Source: Strongylocentrotus droebachiensis
Lineage: Eukaryota; Echinodermata; Echinoidea; Camarodonta; Strongylocentrotidae
Direction: 5' to 3'
Length of the DNA: 64,000 nucleotides
Assembly: GCA_035222895.1 (NCBI GenBank)
Contig: JAVYIG010000402.1
Coordinates: 434,001-498,000 of the forward strand
The notes under the pieces were generated by a model that did not search any database, had not been told where the DNA came from, and was given only the letters and a program-made list of their open reading frames with translations. Positions 12,171-24,670 of the stretch are shown piece after piece. Made by a program: the position numbers and the translations under genes. How positions within the stretch are numbered: the first letter of the stretch is position 1; each line of letters opens with the position of its first letter.

Positions 12171-12341
12171 TGTAAAATCTCTATCTTTATGTAGTTAACA
12201 AAGATACATCTTGAACTAGGGTATTCAGGAAGTTAGTTTATTATTCAACATCTTGACGTTCCGTTTCGAGCACTTACATTCCGTGCATGTGTGTGTGTAC
12301 TCCCTGCCGTAGCTGGCAGTATATACCTGCGGGATATTACA
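12171..12341 (-). repeat. 5' LTR of Gypsy copy 1
   Basis: Upstream LTR of the minus-strand element, 171 bp, appearing identical to the LTR at 7295-7465. It should hold the promoter and the RNA start; no convincing TATA box was singled out. Confidence 0.96.
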
Positions 12342-14048
12342 ATGATGATAATGATAATGTTATATGATGATAAAAACGATAATGTTAATGATGATGATGA
12401 CCATGAGCATTATCCTGACATCTGATTGAAAAAATGAGGAAATATTTAGATAGCAAATAGTCTCAGCTACATCATACTAAAATTTGGGTGAAAACTGTTG
12501 AATAACAACCGAGATACTGGTCAAAACACCTTGTCATGTAGATTCATGTTTTGAAAAAAGTAACCTCCCATAGACATTACACGCAAATATGACAAATTAT
12601 GCATTGTCGCCTTTAATGGAATATTTAACTATGATGACGTCATCAAAATGAAAAATGAATGACATATTTTTGATAGAGAATTATCTCAGCTACAACATAT
12701 CAAAATCTGGGAGAAGATCGATCACCGATAAGTGAGATAATCTCAAATAAACAAAGACAAAAATGACGTCATCAACAAAATACATTTGTTTGAGTTTAGA
12801 TGCCAATATGATGACTTTATTTCACTTTGTAGGGGTCAGGGTGGTATGAAATCATATCTCCAACTCATGCTTTGTCCATCCATGATATAAAAATTGGGGG
12901 TCAATGGACTATCTGAAGAGCTATTTCGATTTTTAAAATGGCATGTTTTTGATCAAATTTGCATTATATCGCCCATAGCAGTACGCGCGGATTTTGAACT
13001 TTGACGCACGCTCACGGCCTTATTAAATATGAAGAGTGACTGAAATTAATGTAAATTGTCAATTACGTTAAGAGGAATCCAAATCATGTAAACATTTTGA
13101 ATTTGACTTTTTCCGCGCGTCATGAGCGCGCGCAACGCGCGCGGGGACATGTACGGACGGAAAATTTTGAAATGCTTAAAATGACCTGATTCGTACTCTC
13201 CTTTAGTAGTTAAGTGATTTTGAGCTTTTTAAAATTTTGACGAACACGTACGCGCGCGTCATGACCTTTATGTGACCTTTGATGACATGACCTGTTGACC
13301 CTTGACCTGAAGTATATGTGATATGAATATCAATGACCTTTGCTGATGCATCATGAAGATATGATGGATAATGTGATTTCACAAAATGGCGCCTGAATGA
13401 CGTCACGATAACTTGATGACCTTAAAAATGTTCCTGTCACGTCTCATGATAATGACCTATGACTGTGCCAAAATTGAATCAAATTGACTTAACCGAACTT
13501 GAGTTATCCTAGGAACAAAAAACGGGAAGAAATAAAAATAAATAATAATAATAATAATAACTAGAAATTTAATTCGTCATGGTGACGAATTAGGTGGTCT
13601 GCCTTCAAGTTATATAGACATGTAAACAATGATGATCATGATGATGATCATGATGATGATGATCTTGATAGTAATGGTGATGACGATGATGATCATGATC
13701 ATGATCATGATGATGTTGATGATCATCATCAACAGACCATGATGACATCTGATTGAAAAAAATGGGAGAACATTGAGATAGCATATAGTCTCAGCTACAA
13801 CATACTCAAAAATCAACATAATCCAAGCAGAAATAATGTCGATGTTGCTCGCAGAAGATAGGAATGTAGATTCCAGTTTTGAGAAAAAGTCATCTCCCTT
13901 AGGAATTACACGCAAAAAGTAATGGATCAAGTGAAAATAGGGTAATAATAAAGTAAATATGGCTGTTTATTACTCGATTTGCGATTCTACGTGTTTTAAT
14001 ATTCAAAGGAGATGGTACAGTGAAAGGTCAAACAAGAAAAAAAAGATT

Positions 14049-14119
14049 GTTGGAGACACCCGGACTCGAACCAGGGACCTCGAGGTTGGAAGTCAAGTGC
14101 GTTACCGATATACTAAAAC
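14049..14119 (-). repeat. tRNA-like sequence (SINE-like), copy 1
   Basis: On the minus strand a degenerate A box is followed by a good B box (GGTTCGAGTCC) inside a 5-bp T stem. The acceptor ends do not pair and the anticodon loop would be nine bases, so it is not a working tRNA gene. It is probably a tRNA-derived SINE head captured by the repeat. Confidence 0.65.
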
Positions 14120-14520
14120 ATTTCCCATAGAGATTACACGTAAACGGAAAATGGAATTCTCAAATCCCACTTTGTAAGTGAAATATGAGCATGATTCCGG
14201 CATCTGATTGAAAAATAAAGGGCACATTGTGATAGCTTATTGTCTCAGCTACAACATACTCAAAGCGCAGCGTAAACAAAGATAAAACGACGGAGATATT
14301 GCTCGTGAAAGACGGGAATGTAGAATCCAGTTTTAAGAAAAAGTCATGTCCCATAGAGAATACACGCAAAATGTGAAAAATTGACATGCCTCCTTTAATC
14401 GCAAAAATACGCCATGATACCATTGTCAAAATGAATTATTGTGGCGACTGCATTTGTAGAGAATATTCTAAGGTAGAACATATCAAAATTTGGAAGAAAA
14501 TTGATCAACATTTACAGAGA

Positions 14521-14754
14521 TACACTGCAAACAGTATGCCTAGGGTGTGATTGTTACGTCACAATGGAGTTCGCTCATAGTGCGCATTTTGTTATATGCG
14601 TAATATACATTGTCATGGTCACCAGCAGCTGGTGCGCGATGAAATGTACAACTGGCTCGATTATTCCTCACTTCTTTCCCACGCATTTTGCCGTTGACTT
14701 TTCAGATCGAGCAATAATATTTGTTCTATACGGTTAATAATGTATTTCGTATAG
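14521..14754 (+). repeat. Optional ~235-bp module, copy 1
   Basis: Begins TACACTGCAAACAG and ends near GTATTTCGTATAGG. Contains GTTACGTCAC (CRE-like) and CAGCAGCTGGTG (E-box). Shared with units 8, 9 and 14 and absent from the others. Confidence 0.8.
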
Positions 14755-15375
14755 GCATGTTTTTGCCCATATGCTATGTATTAAAAGAGCTCGCACGCAC
14801 GGACATTTACCTTAAACGGACACTCATTTCGTTATTAATGGTCATAAAGAGATAAACATGGTATCAAATTGTTCGGAATAAAATGGGCAATACTATGATA
14901 GACAAAAAATGTCGATTTTAGTTTGCGTTCGATCATTACGAACAAAAACGTGCGCGTAAATTTATGCGCGCGCAAAGGTGTGCGCACGCAAAATTTTCGA
15001 AATCCTTGAAATGGCCTAAAACGTACTCTATATTGATCAAAAAGTGATTTTGAGCATTTTTTTGTTTTGCGCGCACCGACGCGCGGACGTACACGTACGC
15101 GCGCGTTTATTGACCTTAAGTTGACCGGACGGATATTGACCTTAATCGTTATAAATATGAATGAGAAATTATTTACGGTTATGAAGATATGATCATAAGT
15201 TGATTTTCAGGGTACTTCACAAAATGGCGCCTGGATGACGTCACGATATTTTAATGAACTTGAAAATGTTCCTGTCACGTCTTAAGACGATGACCTATGA
15301 CTGTGTCAAATTTAATTGAATTTGCACGGTTCAATTTTGAGTAATCGTGCACACAAAAAAGTGGTCACAAATTTA

Positions 15376-15414
15376 TTTTAATTGAATTGTGTTTTTGTAC
15401 AAATTCAATTAAAA
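15376..15414 (+). repeat. Terminal hairpin H2, first copy
   Basis: Arms TTTTAATTGAATT and AATTCAATTAAAA (13 bp) with a 13-base loop, ending two bases before CTAG. Other copies: 18226-18264, 20023-20061, 24630-24668, 28275-28313 and 29942-29980. Confidence 0.9.
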
Positions 15415-15416
15415 TA

Positions 15417-16801
15417 CTAGAAATTTAATTCGTCATGGGGACGAATTAGGTGGTCTGTTTTCAATTTTATGATCATTAAAAAGTCAAAAAAGAAAAAAAA
15501 AAAAAAAAAATTGTTGGAGACTCCAGGACTCGAACCAGGGACCTCGAGGTCGGAAGTCAAGTGCGTTACCGATATGCCAAAACAACAGAGATTACACGTA
15601 AACGGAAAATAGAATTCACAAATCCCACTTTATAAGTGAAATATGAGCATGATCCCGGCATCTGATCGAAAAATAAAGGGCACACTTGTGATAGCTTATT
15701 CTCTCAGCTACATCATACTCAAAGCTCAGCATAAACAAAGATAAAACGATGGAGATATTGCTCGCGAAAGACGAGAATGTAGAATCTAGTTTTGAGAAAA
15801 AGTCATGTCTCATAGAGAATACACGCAAAATGTGAAAAATTGACATGCCTGCTTTAATCGCAAAAATACGCCATGATGCCCTTGTCAAAATGAAATATCG
15901 TGGTGACTGCATTTGTAGACAATATTATCAGGTAGAACATATCAAAATGTGGAAAAAAATTAATCAATATTTACAGAGATACAATCAATTTTACAAAAAT
16001 ATGCTGACGTCATAATATGCAAATTGAAATTTTGAGTTTGGAGGCCATTATGATGACGTCATGAGTTAATTGAGGGTCAAATGAGACATAAAATCATATC
16101 TACAACTCATGCTTTTTCCAACCATGATATAAAAATTGGGGGTCGATGGACTATCTGAAGAGCTATTTCGATTTTTAAAATGGCACGTTTTTGATCAAAT
16201 TTGCATTATATTGCCCATAGCAGCACGCGCGGATTTTGAACTTTGACGCACGCTCACGGCCTTATGAAATATAAAGAGTGACTGAAATTAATGTAACTTG
16301 TCAATTACGTTAAGAGGAATCCAAATCATGTAAACATTTTGAATTTGACCATTTCCGCGCGCTGTGAGCGCGCACACCGCGCGCGGGGACACTTACGGAC
16401 GGAAAATTTTGAAATGCTTAAAATGACCTGATTCGTACTCTCGTTTAATAGTTTAGTGATTTTGAGCAATTTTAAATTTTGACGCGCACATACGCGCGCG
16501 TCATGACCTTTAAGTGACCTTTGATGACATGACCTGTTGACCCTTGACCTAAAGTATATGTGATATGAATATGAATGAGCAATGAATATCCGTTATGGAG
16601 ATATGAACATGAGTGGATTTTCACAAAATGGCGCCTGGATGACGTCACGATAATCTGATGAACTTTAAAAGTTTCCTGTCACGTCTCATGATGATGACCT
16701 ATGACTGTGTCAAAATTGAGAGAAATTGGGTGGATGGATATTGAGAAATCGGATACACAAAAAAGTGGCTAAATAAATAAAAATAAATAATAAATAATAA
16801 A
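15417..16801 (+). repeat. Array unit 7, with tRNA-like module
   Basis: The short left part goes almost directly from CTAG into an A-run and the tRNA-like module. The right part is the standard central body with the GCGCGCTGTGAGCGCGC tract. Ends in AATAA repeats without H1 or H2. Confidence 0.88.
15513..15583 (-). repeat. tRNA-like sequence, copy 2
   Basis: Same 71-nt minus-strand module with intact B box GGTTCGAGTCC, here preceded by an A-run of about 18 on the plus strand. Degenerate acceptor, so not a functional tRNA. Confidence 0.65.
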
Positions 16802-18266
16802 CTAGAAATTTAATTCGTCACGAAGACGAATAAGGTGGTCTGTCTTCATGTCTGATGGTAGATTATACTATTTACTATATTGAGAAAGGTAGAAGTTATA
16901 TAGACATGTAAACAATGATGATGATGATGATGATGATCTTGATAGTAATGGTGATGACGATGATGACGATGATAATGATAATGTTAATGATATTGATGAT
17001 CATGAGCATGATCCTGACATCTTATCGAAAAAATAAGGGGTGATTAAAATAACATATAGTCTCAGGTACAACATACTAAAATTTGGGAGAAAACTGTCGA
17101 ATAACAACCGAGATACTAGTCAAAACATATTGTCATGCAGATTCATGAAAAAAGTGACCTCCTATAGACATAACACGCAAATATGACAAATTATGCAATG
17201 TCGCCTTTAATCGAATATTTCAATACGATGACGTCATCTAAAAGAAAAATAAATGCCTGTTTCTGGTAGAAAATTAGCTCAGCTACAACATATCAAAATT
17301 TGGAAGAAAATTGATCAACATTAAGCGAGATACAATCAATTTTCCAAGAATATGCTGACGAATTTTCGATACACTGCAATCAGTTGCCTAGGGTGTGATT
17401 GTTACGTCACAATGGAGTTCGGGCATAGTGCGCATTTTGTTATACACGTAATATACATTGTCATTGTCACCAGCAGCTGGTGCGCGGTGAAATGTACAAC
17501 TGGGTCAATTATTGCTCACTAGTTTCACACGCATTTTGCCGTTGACTTTTCAGATCGAGCCATAATATTTTTTTCTATACAGTTAATAATGTATTTCGTA
17601 TAGGCATGTTTTTGCCCATATATGCTATGTATTACAAGAGCTCGCACGCACAGACGTTTACCTTAAACTGACGCTCATTTCGTTATTAATGGTCATAAAG
17701 AGATAAACATGGTATCAAATTGTTCGGAATAAAATGGGCAATACTATGATAGACAAAAAAGGCGATTCTAGGTTGCGTAAGACCATTACGAACACAAACG
17801 CGCGCGCAAATTTATGCGCGCGCAAAGGTGTGCCCACGCAAAAATCTCGAAATGCTTGAAATTGCCTAAAACGTACTCTAATTTGATCAAAAAGTGATTA
17901 TGAGCATTTTTTATTTTTGCGCGCACCGACGCGCGGACGGACGCGTACGCGCGCGTTTATTGACCTTAAGTTGACCGGATGTATATTGACCATAATTGTT
18001 ATAAATATGAATGAGAAATGATTTACGGTTATGAAGATATGATCATGAGTTGATTCTCAGAGCACTTCACAAAATGGCGCCTGGATGACGTCACGATATT
18101 TTGATGAACTTGAAAATGTTCCTGTCACGTCTTAAGATGATGACCTATGACTGTGTTAAATTTGAAAGAAATTGGACGGTTAAATTTTGAGTAATCGTGC
18201 ACACAAAAGAGTGGTCACAAATTTATTTTAATTGAATTGTGTTTTTGTACAAATTCAATTAAAATA
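16802..18266 (+). repeat. Array unit 8, with 235-bp module, H2 end
   Basis: Left (GAT)n part, then the optional insert (17370-17604), alternative central body, and H2 hairpin at 18226-18264. Confidence 0.9.
17370..17604 (+). repeat. Optional ~235-bp module, copy 2
   Basis: Close copy of the module at 14521-14754, with the same CRE-like and E-box motifs. Confidence 0.8.
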
Positions 18267-18394
18267 CTAGAAATTTAATTCGTCACGAAGACGAATAAGG
18301 TGGTCTGTCTTCAATTCTTATGATCATGATCATCTTCAATTCAATTACCCAATAAAATAATGTTAATGTAAAATGATGTATTGAGATATGAATT

Positions 18395-18520
18395 GATGAA
18401 TGAAGTACTGATGAACTGATAGATTGAACTGATGTGAAATGAACTGAATCGATGAGCTAAAAGGATGAACTGATAATCTGAACTTAACTGATGAGCTGAA
18501 CTGATGAACGAAATATTGAG
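18395..18520 (+). repeat. Degenerate GAACTGAT minisatellite, copy 1
   Basis: Run of imperfect GAACTGAT/GAGCTGAACTGATGAAC words. The same tract recurs in unit 14. Confidence 0.7.
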
Positions 18521-19164
18521 AAATTATCTAGATGATGAATAATGATCATGATCAAATTTAATGCAAACAAATATCAAAATAAGTAGTCCTAATGAATATG
18601 ACACAAAGTATTGAGAAATGAACTACTTGATCGTGATCATGATTGTCATGATGACGATAATGATAATCATGATGATGATCATGGTCATGATGATGATCAT
18701 GATGATGATGATGATGATAATTGTGATGAAGATGACGATGATGATGATTATGGAGATCATGATGATCATGATGATCATGATGATGTTGATGGAATGATTA
18801 TCATCATAATGACAATGATGATGATCATGAGCGTAATCCTGGAATCTTATTGGAACAATGAGGGGTGATTTAGATAACATATAGTCTCAGCTACAACATA
18901 CTCGAAAATCAACATAATCCAAGCAGAAATAATGTCGATATATTGCTCGCAAAAGACAGGAATGTAGAATCCAGATTTGAGAAAAAGTCATGTCCCATAG
19001 AGAATACACGCAAAATGTGAACAATTGACATGCCTCCTTTAATCGTAAAAATACGCAATGATGCTTTTGTCAAAATGAAAAATCGTGGCGACAGCATTTG
19101 TTTACAATTGTCTCAGCTAAAACATATCTAAATTTGGAAGAAAATTGATCAACATTTACAGAGA

Positions 19165-19400
19165 TACACTGCAAACAGTGTGCCTAGGGTGTGATTGTTA
19201 CGTGACAATGGAGTTCGGGCATAGTGCGCATTTTGTTATACACGTAATATACATTGTCATTGTCACCAGCAGCTGGTGCGCGATGAAATGTACAACTGGG
19301 TCAATTATTGCTCACTAGTTTCACACGCATTTTGCCGTTGACCTTTCAGATCGAGCCATAATATTTTTTTCTATACAGTTAATAATGTATTTCGTATAGG
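19165..19400 (+). repeat. Optional ~235-bp module, copy 3
   Basis: Close copy of the modules in units 6, 8 and 14, but the CRE-like site is altered to GTTACGTGAC. Confidence 0.8.
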
Positions 19401-20063
19401 CATGTTTTTGCCCATATATGCTATGTATTACAAGAGCTCGCACGCACAGACATTTACCTTAAACTGACGCTCATTGCGTTATTAATGGTCATAAAGAGAT
19501 AAACATGGTATCAAATTGTTCAGAATAAAATGGGCAATACTATGATAGACAAAAAAGGGCGATTCTAGGTTGCGTAAGAGCATTACGAACACAAACGTGC
19601 GCGCAAATTTATGCGCGCGCAAAGGTGTGCCCACGCAAAATTTTCGAAATGCTTGAAATGGCCTAAAACGTACTCTAATTGGATTAAAAAGTGATTTTGA
19701 GCATTTTTTATTTTTGCGCGCACCGACGCGCGGACGGACGCGTACGCGCGCGTTAATTGACCTTAAATTGACCGGACGGATATTGACCATAATCGTTATA
19801 AATATGAATGAGTAATGATTTACGGTTTTGAAGATATGATCATGAGTTGATTCTCAGAGCACTTCACAAAATGGCGCCTGGATGACGTCACGAAATGTTG
19901 ATGAACTTGAAAATGTTCCTGTCACGTCTTAAGATGATGACCTATGATTGTCTTAAATTTGAAAGAAATTGGACGGTTCAATTTTGAGTAATCGTGCACA
20001 CAAAAAAGTGGTCACAAATTTATTTTAATTGAATTGTGTTTTTGTACAAATTCAATTAAAATA

Positions 20064-21589
20064 CTAGAAATTTAATTCGTCACGAAGACGAATAAGGTGG
20101 TCTGTCTAAGTCTTATGATAGATTTGAGAATGGGAGAAGTTATATAGACATGTAAACAATGATGATCATGATGAACATGGTGATGATCATGATAGTAAAG
20201 GTGATGATGATGATAATGATAATGTTATATGATGATAAAAACGATAATGTTAATGATGATGATGATGATGATAATGATCATGATGATGTTGATGATTATC
20301 ATCTTCAGACCATGATGATGATGATGATGATATTGATGATGATGATGACGATGATGAGTATGAGCATGATCTTGACATCTGATTTAAAAAATGAGGAAAT
20401 ATTTAGATAGCATATAGTCTCAGCTACAACATATTAAGATTTGGTTGAAAACTGTTTTGAATAACAACCGAGACACTGGTCAAAACACATTGTCATGCAG
20501 ATTCATGTTTTGAAAAAAGTGACCTCCCATAGACATTACACGCAAATATGACAAATTATGCATTGCCGCCTTTAATCGAATATTATACTATGATGACGTC
20601 ATCTAAATGATAATATATGACAAATTTCTGATAGAAAATTATCTCAGCTACAACATATTAAAATCTGGGTGAAAATCGATCACCGATACGTGAGATAATC
20701 TCAATTAAACAAAGACAAAAATGACGTCATCAACAAAATACATTTTTTGGAGTTTAGATGCCAATATTAAGACTTTGTTTCACTTTGTACGAGTCAGGGT
20801 GGTATGAAATCATATGTCCAACTCATGCTTTTTCCAACCATGATATAAAAATTGGGGGTCAATGGACTATCTGAAGAGCTATTTCGATTTTTAAAATGGG
20901 ATGTTTTTGCCCATATATGCTATGTATTACAAGAGCTCGCACGCACGGACATTATCTTAAACGGACGCTCATTCCGTTATTAATGGGCAGAAAAAGGTGA
21001 ACAATGTATCAAAATGCTTGAAAGAATGTGTCAGATATGATGACGGAAAAAAATTGGCGATTTCATGTTGCCAAATGCCAAGACACGCGAAAACGCGCGC
21101 CCATGCGCGTGTGCGCGTTTTTTGCAAAATGCTTAAAATGGCCTAAAACGTATGCAAAATTAATTTAAGACGATTTGAAGCATTTTTATTTTTTGCGCGC
21201 GCGCTAACGCGCGGACGTACGCATGCGCGCGCATTTTCTGACCTGAAACTGACCGGACGAATATTGACCCTAATCATGAGAAATATAAATGAGAAATGCC
21301 TTTCCGTTATGAAGATATGATCATGAGTAAAAAGTACCAAAAAAAACACAAAATGGCGCCTGGATGACGTCATGAAGACTTGATGACCTTGAAAATGTTC
21401 CTGTCACGTCTTATGACGATGACCTATGACTGTGCCAAAATTGAACGAAATTGACTAAACTGATCGTGAGTTATCGTCGGAACAAAAAAGTGGGAACAAT
21501 AAATAAAAATAAAGAATAATAATAATAATAAAGAAGAAAGAAAATTCTGACGAAAACAATAGGTGATCTGTCGTTGACAGACCACCTAA
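20064..21589 (+). repeat. Array unit 10, alternative central body
   Basis: Resembles unit 3: the TTTGCCCATATATGC body with an alternating CG tract near 21085-21235, ending in the same diverged H1 (AGGTGATCTGT arm, 21561-21587). Confidence 0.9.
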
Positions 21590-23001
21590 CTAGAAATTTA
21601 ATTCGTCACGAAGACGAATAAGGTGGTCTGTCTTCAAGTCTTATAATAGATTATAATATTTTACTATAATGAAAAAGGGGGAAGTTATATAGACATGTAA
21701 ACATTGATGATTATGATGATGATGATCTGGATGGTAATGATTATGATGATCATGATCATGATGATGTTGATGAGGATAATTATCATCATTATGATAATGA
21801 GGATCATGATCATGAGCGTGATTCTGACATCTTATCGGAAAAATGAGGGTTGATCTAGATAACATATAGTCTCAGCGACAACATACTAAAATTTGGGAGA
21901 AAACTGTTGAATAAAATCCGAGATACTGGTCAAAACACAATGTCATGCAGTGACCTCCCATAGACATAACACGCAAATATGACAACTTATGCATTGTCGC
22001 CTTTAATCGAATATTTTACTATGATGACGTCATCTAAATGAAAAATAAATAACATATTTCTGATAGAAAATTATCTCAGCTACAACATATCAAAATCTGG
22101 GAGAAGATTGATCACCGATAAGTGAGATAATCTCAATTAAACAAAGACAAAAATGACGTCATCAACAAAATACATTTGTTTGAGTTTAGATGCCAATATG
22201 ATGACTTTGTTTCACTTTGTACGAGTCAGGGTGGTATGAAATCATATCTTCAACTCATGCTCTTTCCAACCATGATATAAAAATTGGGGTTCGACGGACT
22301 ATCTGAAGAGCTATTTCGATTTTTAAAATGGCATGTTTTTGATCAAATTTGCATTATATTGCCCATAGCAGTACGCGCGGATTTTGAACTTTGACGCACG
22401 CTCACGGCCTTATGAAATATGAAGAGTGACTGAAATTAATGTAAATTGTCAATTACGTTAAGAGGAATCCAAATCATGTAAACATTTTGAATTTGACCTT
22501 TTCCGCGCGCTGTGAGCGCGCACACCGCGCGCGGGGACACTTACGGACGGAAAATTTTGAAATGCTTAAAATGACCTGATTCGTACTCTCGTTTAATAGT
22601 TTAGTGATTTTGAGCAATTTTAAATTTTGACGCGCACATACGCGCGCGTCATGACCTTTATGTGACCTTTGATGACATGACCTGTTGACCCTTGACCTGA
22701 AGTATATGTGATATGAATATGAATGAACTTTGAGTATGCATCATGAAGATATGATGGAAAACGTGATTTCACAAAATGGCGCATGGATGACGTCACGATA
22801 ACCTAATGACCTTGAAAATGTTCATGTCATGTCTCATGACAATGAACTATAATTGTGCCGAAATTTATTGAAATTAACTAAACCAAACTTGAGTTATCCG
22901 GGGCACAAAAAACGGGAAGAAATAAAAATAAATAATAATAATAATAATAAAGAAAATTCTGACGAAATCAATAGGTGGTCTGTTGATAACAGACCACCTA
23001 A
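21590..23001 (+). repeat. Array unit 11
   Basis: Standard unit with a shortened segment near 21950 and canonical H1 at 22973-22999. Confidence 0.9.
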
Positions 23002-24670
23002 CTAGAAATTTAATTCGTCACGAAGACGAATAAGGTGGTCTGTCTTCAATTCTTATGATCATGCTCATCTTCAATTCAATTACCCAATAAAATGATGTTA
23101 ATGTAAAATGATGTATTGAGATATGAATTGATGAATGAAGAATAATGGATCAAGTGATAATAGGGTAATAAAGTAAATATGGTTGTTTATTACATTATTT
23201 GCGATTGTACGTGTTTTAATATTCAAAGGAGATGGTACAGTGAAAGGTCAAAAAGAAAAAAAAGTGACGAAAACAAATTGTTGGAGACGCCCGGACTCGA
23301 ACCAGGGACCTCGAGGTCGGAAGTCAAGTGCGTTACCAATATACCAAAACATTTCCCATAGAGATTACACGTAAACGAAAAATGGAATTCTCAAATCCCA
23401 CTTTGTAATTGAAATATGAGCATGATCCCGACATCTGATTGAGAAATAAATGGCACACTTGTGATAGCTCATTGTCTCAGCTACAACATACTCAAAGCTC
23501 AGCGTAAACGAAAATAAAGCGACGGAGATATTGCTCGCGAGAGACAAGAATGTAGAATCCAGTTTTGAGAAAAAGTCATATCCCATAGAGAATACACGCA
23601 AAATGTGAAAGATTGACATGCCTCCTTTAATCACAAAAATACGCCATGATGCCATTGTCAAAATGAAAAATACGTCGCGACTTTATTTGTAGAAAATTGT
23701 CTCAGCTACAACATATCAAAATTTGGAAGAAAATCGATCAATATTTACAGAGATACAGTGAAATTTCCAAAAATATGCTAACGTCATAATTTGCAAATTG
23801 AAATTTTGAGTTTGGAGGCCATTATGATGACGTCATGAGTTAATTGAGGGTCAAATGAGACATGAAATCATATCTCCGACTCATAATCTATCTAAATATT
23901 AAAAAGAATTGGGGTATCTATCCATTCTGAAGAGCTACAATGGATTTTGTATAGGCATGTTTTTGCCCATATTTGCCATGTATTACAAGAGCTCGCACGC
24001 ACGGACATTTACCTTGAACGGAGGCAATCATGATGACGTCATGAGTTAATTGAGGGTTCGAACGGACTTTACCTTGAACGGACGCTCATTTCGTTATTAA
24101 TGGTCATAAAGAGATAAACATGGTATCAAATTGTTCGGAATAAAATGGGCAATACTATGATAGACCAAAAAAGGCGATTCTAGGTTGCGTACGACCATTA
24201 CGAACACAAACGTGCGCGCAAATTTATGCTTGCGAAAATTTTTGAAATTTTCGAAATGCTTGAAATGGCCTAAAACGTACTCTAATTTGATCAAAAAGTG
24301 ATTATGAGCATTTTTTATTTTTGCGCGCACCGACGCGCGGACGGACGCGTACGCGCGCGTTTTTTTACCTTAAGTTGACCGGACGGATATTGACCTTAAT
24401 CGTTATACATATGAATGAGAAATGATTTACGGTTATGAAGATATGATCATTAGTTGATTCTCAGAGCACTTCACAAAATGGCGCCTGGATGACGTCACGA
24501 TATTTTAATGAACTTGAAAATGTTCCTGTCACGTCTTAAGAAGATGACCTATGACTGTGTCAAATTTAATTGAATTTGCACGGTTCAATTTTGAGTAATA
24601 CTGCACACAAAAAAGTGGTCACAAATTTATTTTAATTGAATTGTGTTTTTGTACAAATTCAATTAAAATA
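23002..24670 (+). repeat. Array unit 12, tRNA-like module, H2 end
   Basis: Contains the tRNA-like module (23280-23350), a variant core and H2 at 24630-24668. Near-identical to unit 15 over its whole length (1,669 against 1,667 bp). Confidence 0.9.
23280..23350 (-). repeat. tRNA-like sequence, copy 3
   Basis: 71-nt minus-strand module with B box GGTTCGAGTCC; degenerate acceptor and oversized anticodon loop. Confidence 0.65.

Larger units (their letters stand above)
7295..12341 (-). mobile_element. Complete Ty3/Gypsy (Mag/SURL-like) LTR retrotransposon, copy 1
   Basis: A 5,047-bp element with two 171-bp LTRs (7295-7465, 12171-12341) that look identical, TG...CA ends and ATGAT direct repeats on both sides (7290-7294, 12342-12346). 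The flank is itself (GAT)n, so the target duplication is weak evidence on its own. Primer-binding site, one long gag-pol ORF and polypurine tract follow in correct order on the minus strand. No envelope ORF. Identical LTRs and an intact ORF indicate recent insertion and possible activity. The single-ORF layout and motifs resemble Mag-lineage elements such as sea urchin SURL. Confidence 0.96.
7147..13560 (+). repeat. Array unit 5, split by a Gypsy retrotransposon
   Basis: Net of the 5,047-bp insert the unit is about 1.37 kb. The insertion is in the (GAT)n tract. No H1 at the right end; it closes with (AAT)n. The unit's left edge, insertion point and length match unit 20 at an offset of exactly 28,600 bp. 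Confidence 0.92.
13561..15416 (+). repeat. Array unit 6, with tRNA-like and 235-bp modules, H2 end
   Basis: The 5' hairpin reads CGTCATGGTGACG here. Contains the tRNA-like module (14049-14119), the optional insert (14521-14754), the alternative central body beginning TTTGCCCATATGC, and terminal hairpin H2 (15376-15414). Confidence 0.9.
18267..20063 (+). repeat. Array unit 9, with minisatellite and 235-bp module, H2 end
   Basis: Contains a degenerate GAACTGAT minisatellite (about 18395-18520), a long (GAT/CAT)n tract near 18640-18830, the optional insert (19165-19400) and H2 at 20023-20061. Confidence 0.9.

Noticed and set aside
7290..12346. Use of the ATGAT repeats as proof of two independent insertions
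   Set aside because: The insertion lies in (GAT)n, where ATGAT is everywhere, and the unit flanks of both copies match, favouring one insertion plus duplication.
14049..14119. Functional tRNA gene
   Set aside because: Acceptor arms do not pair and the anticodon loop would have nine bases.
23179..23374. Short frames containing DSNQGPRG/LEPGTSRSEV that look like annotated small proteins
   Set aside because: They are translations of the antisense tRNA-like module (GGACTCGAACCAGGGACC), a frequent source of false protein predictions.
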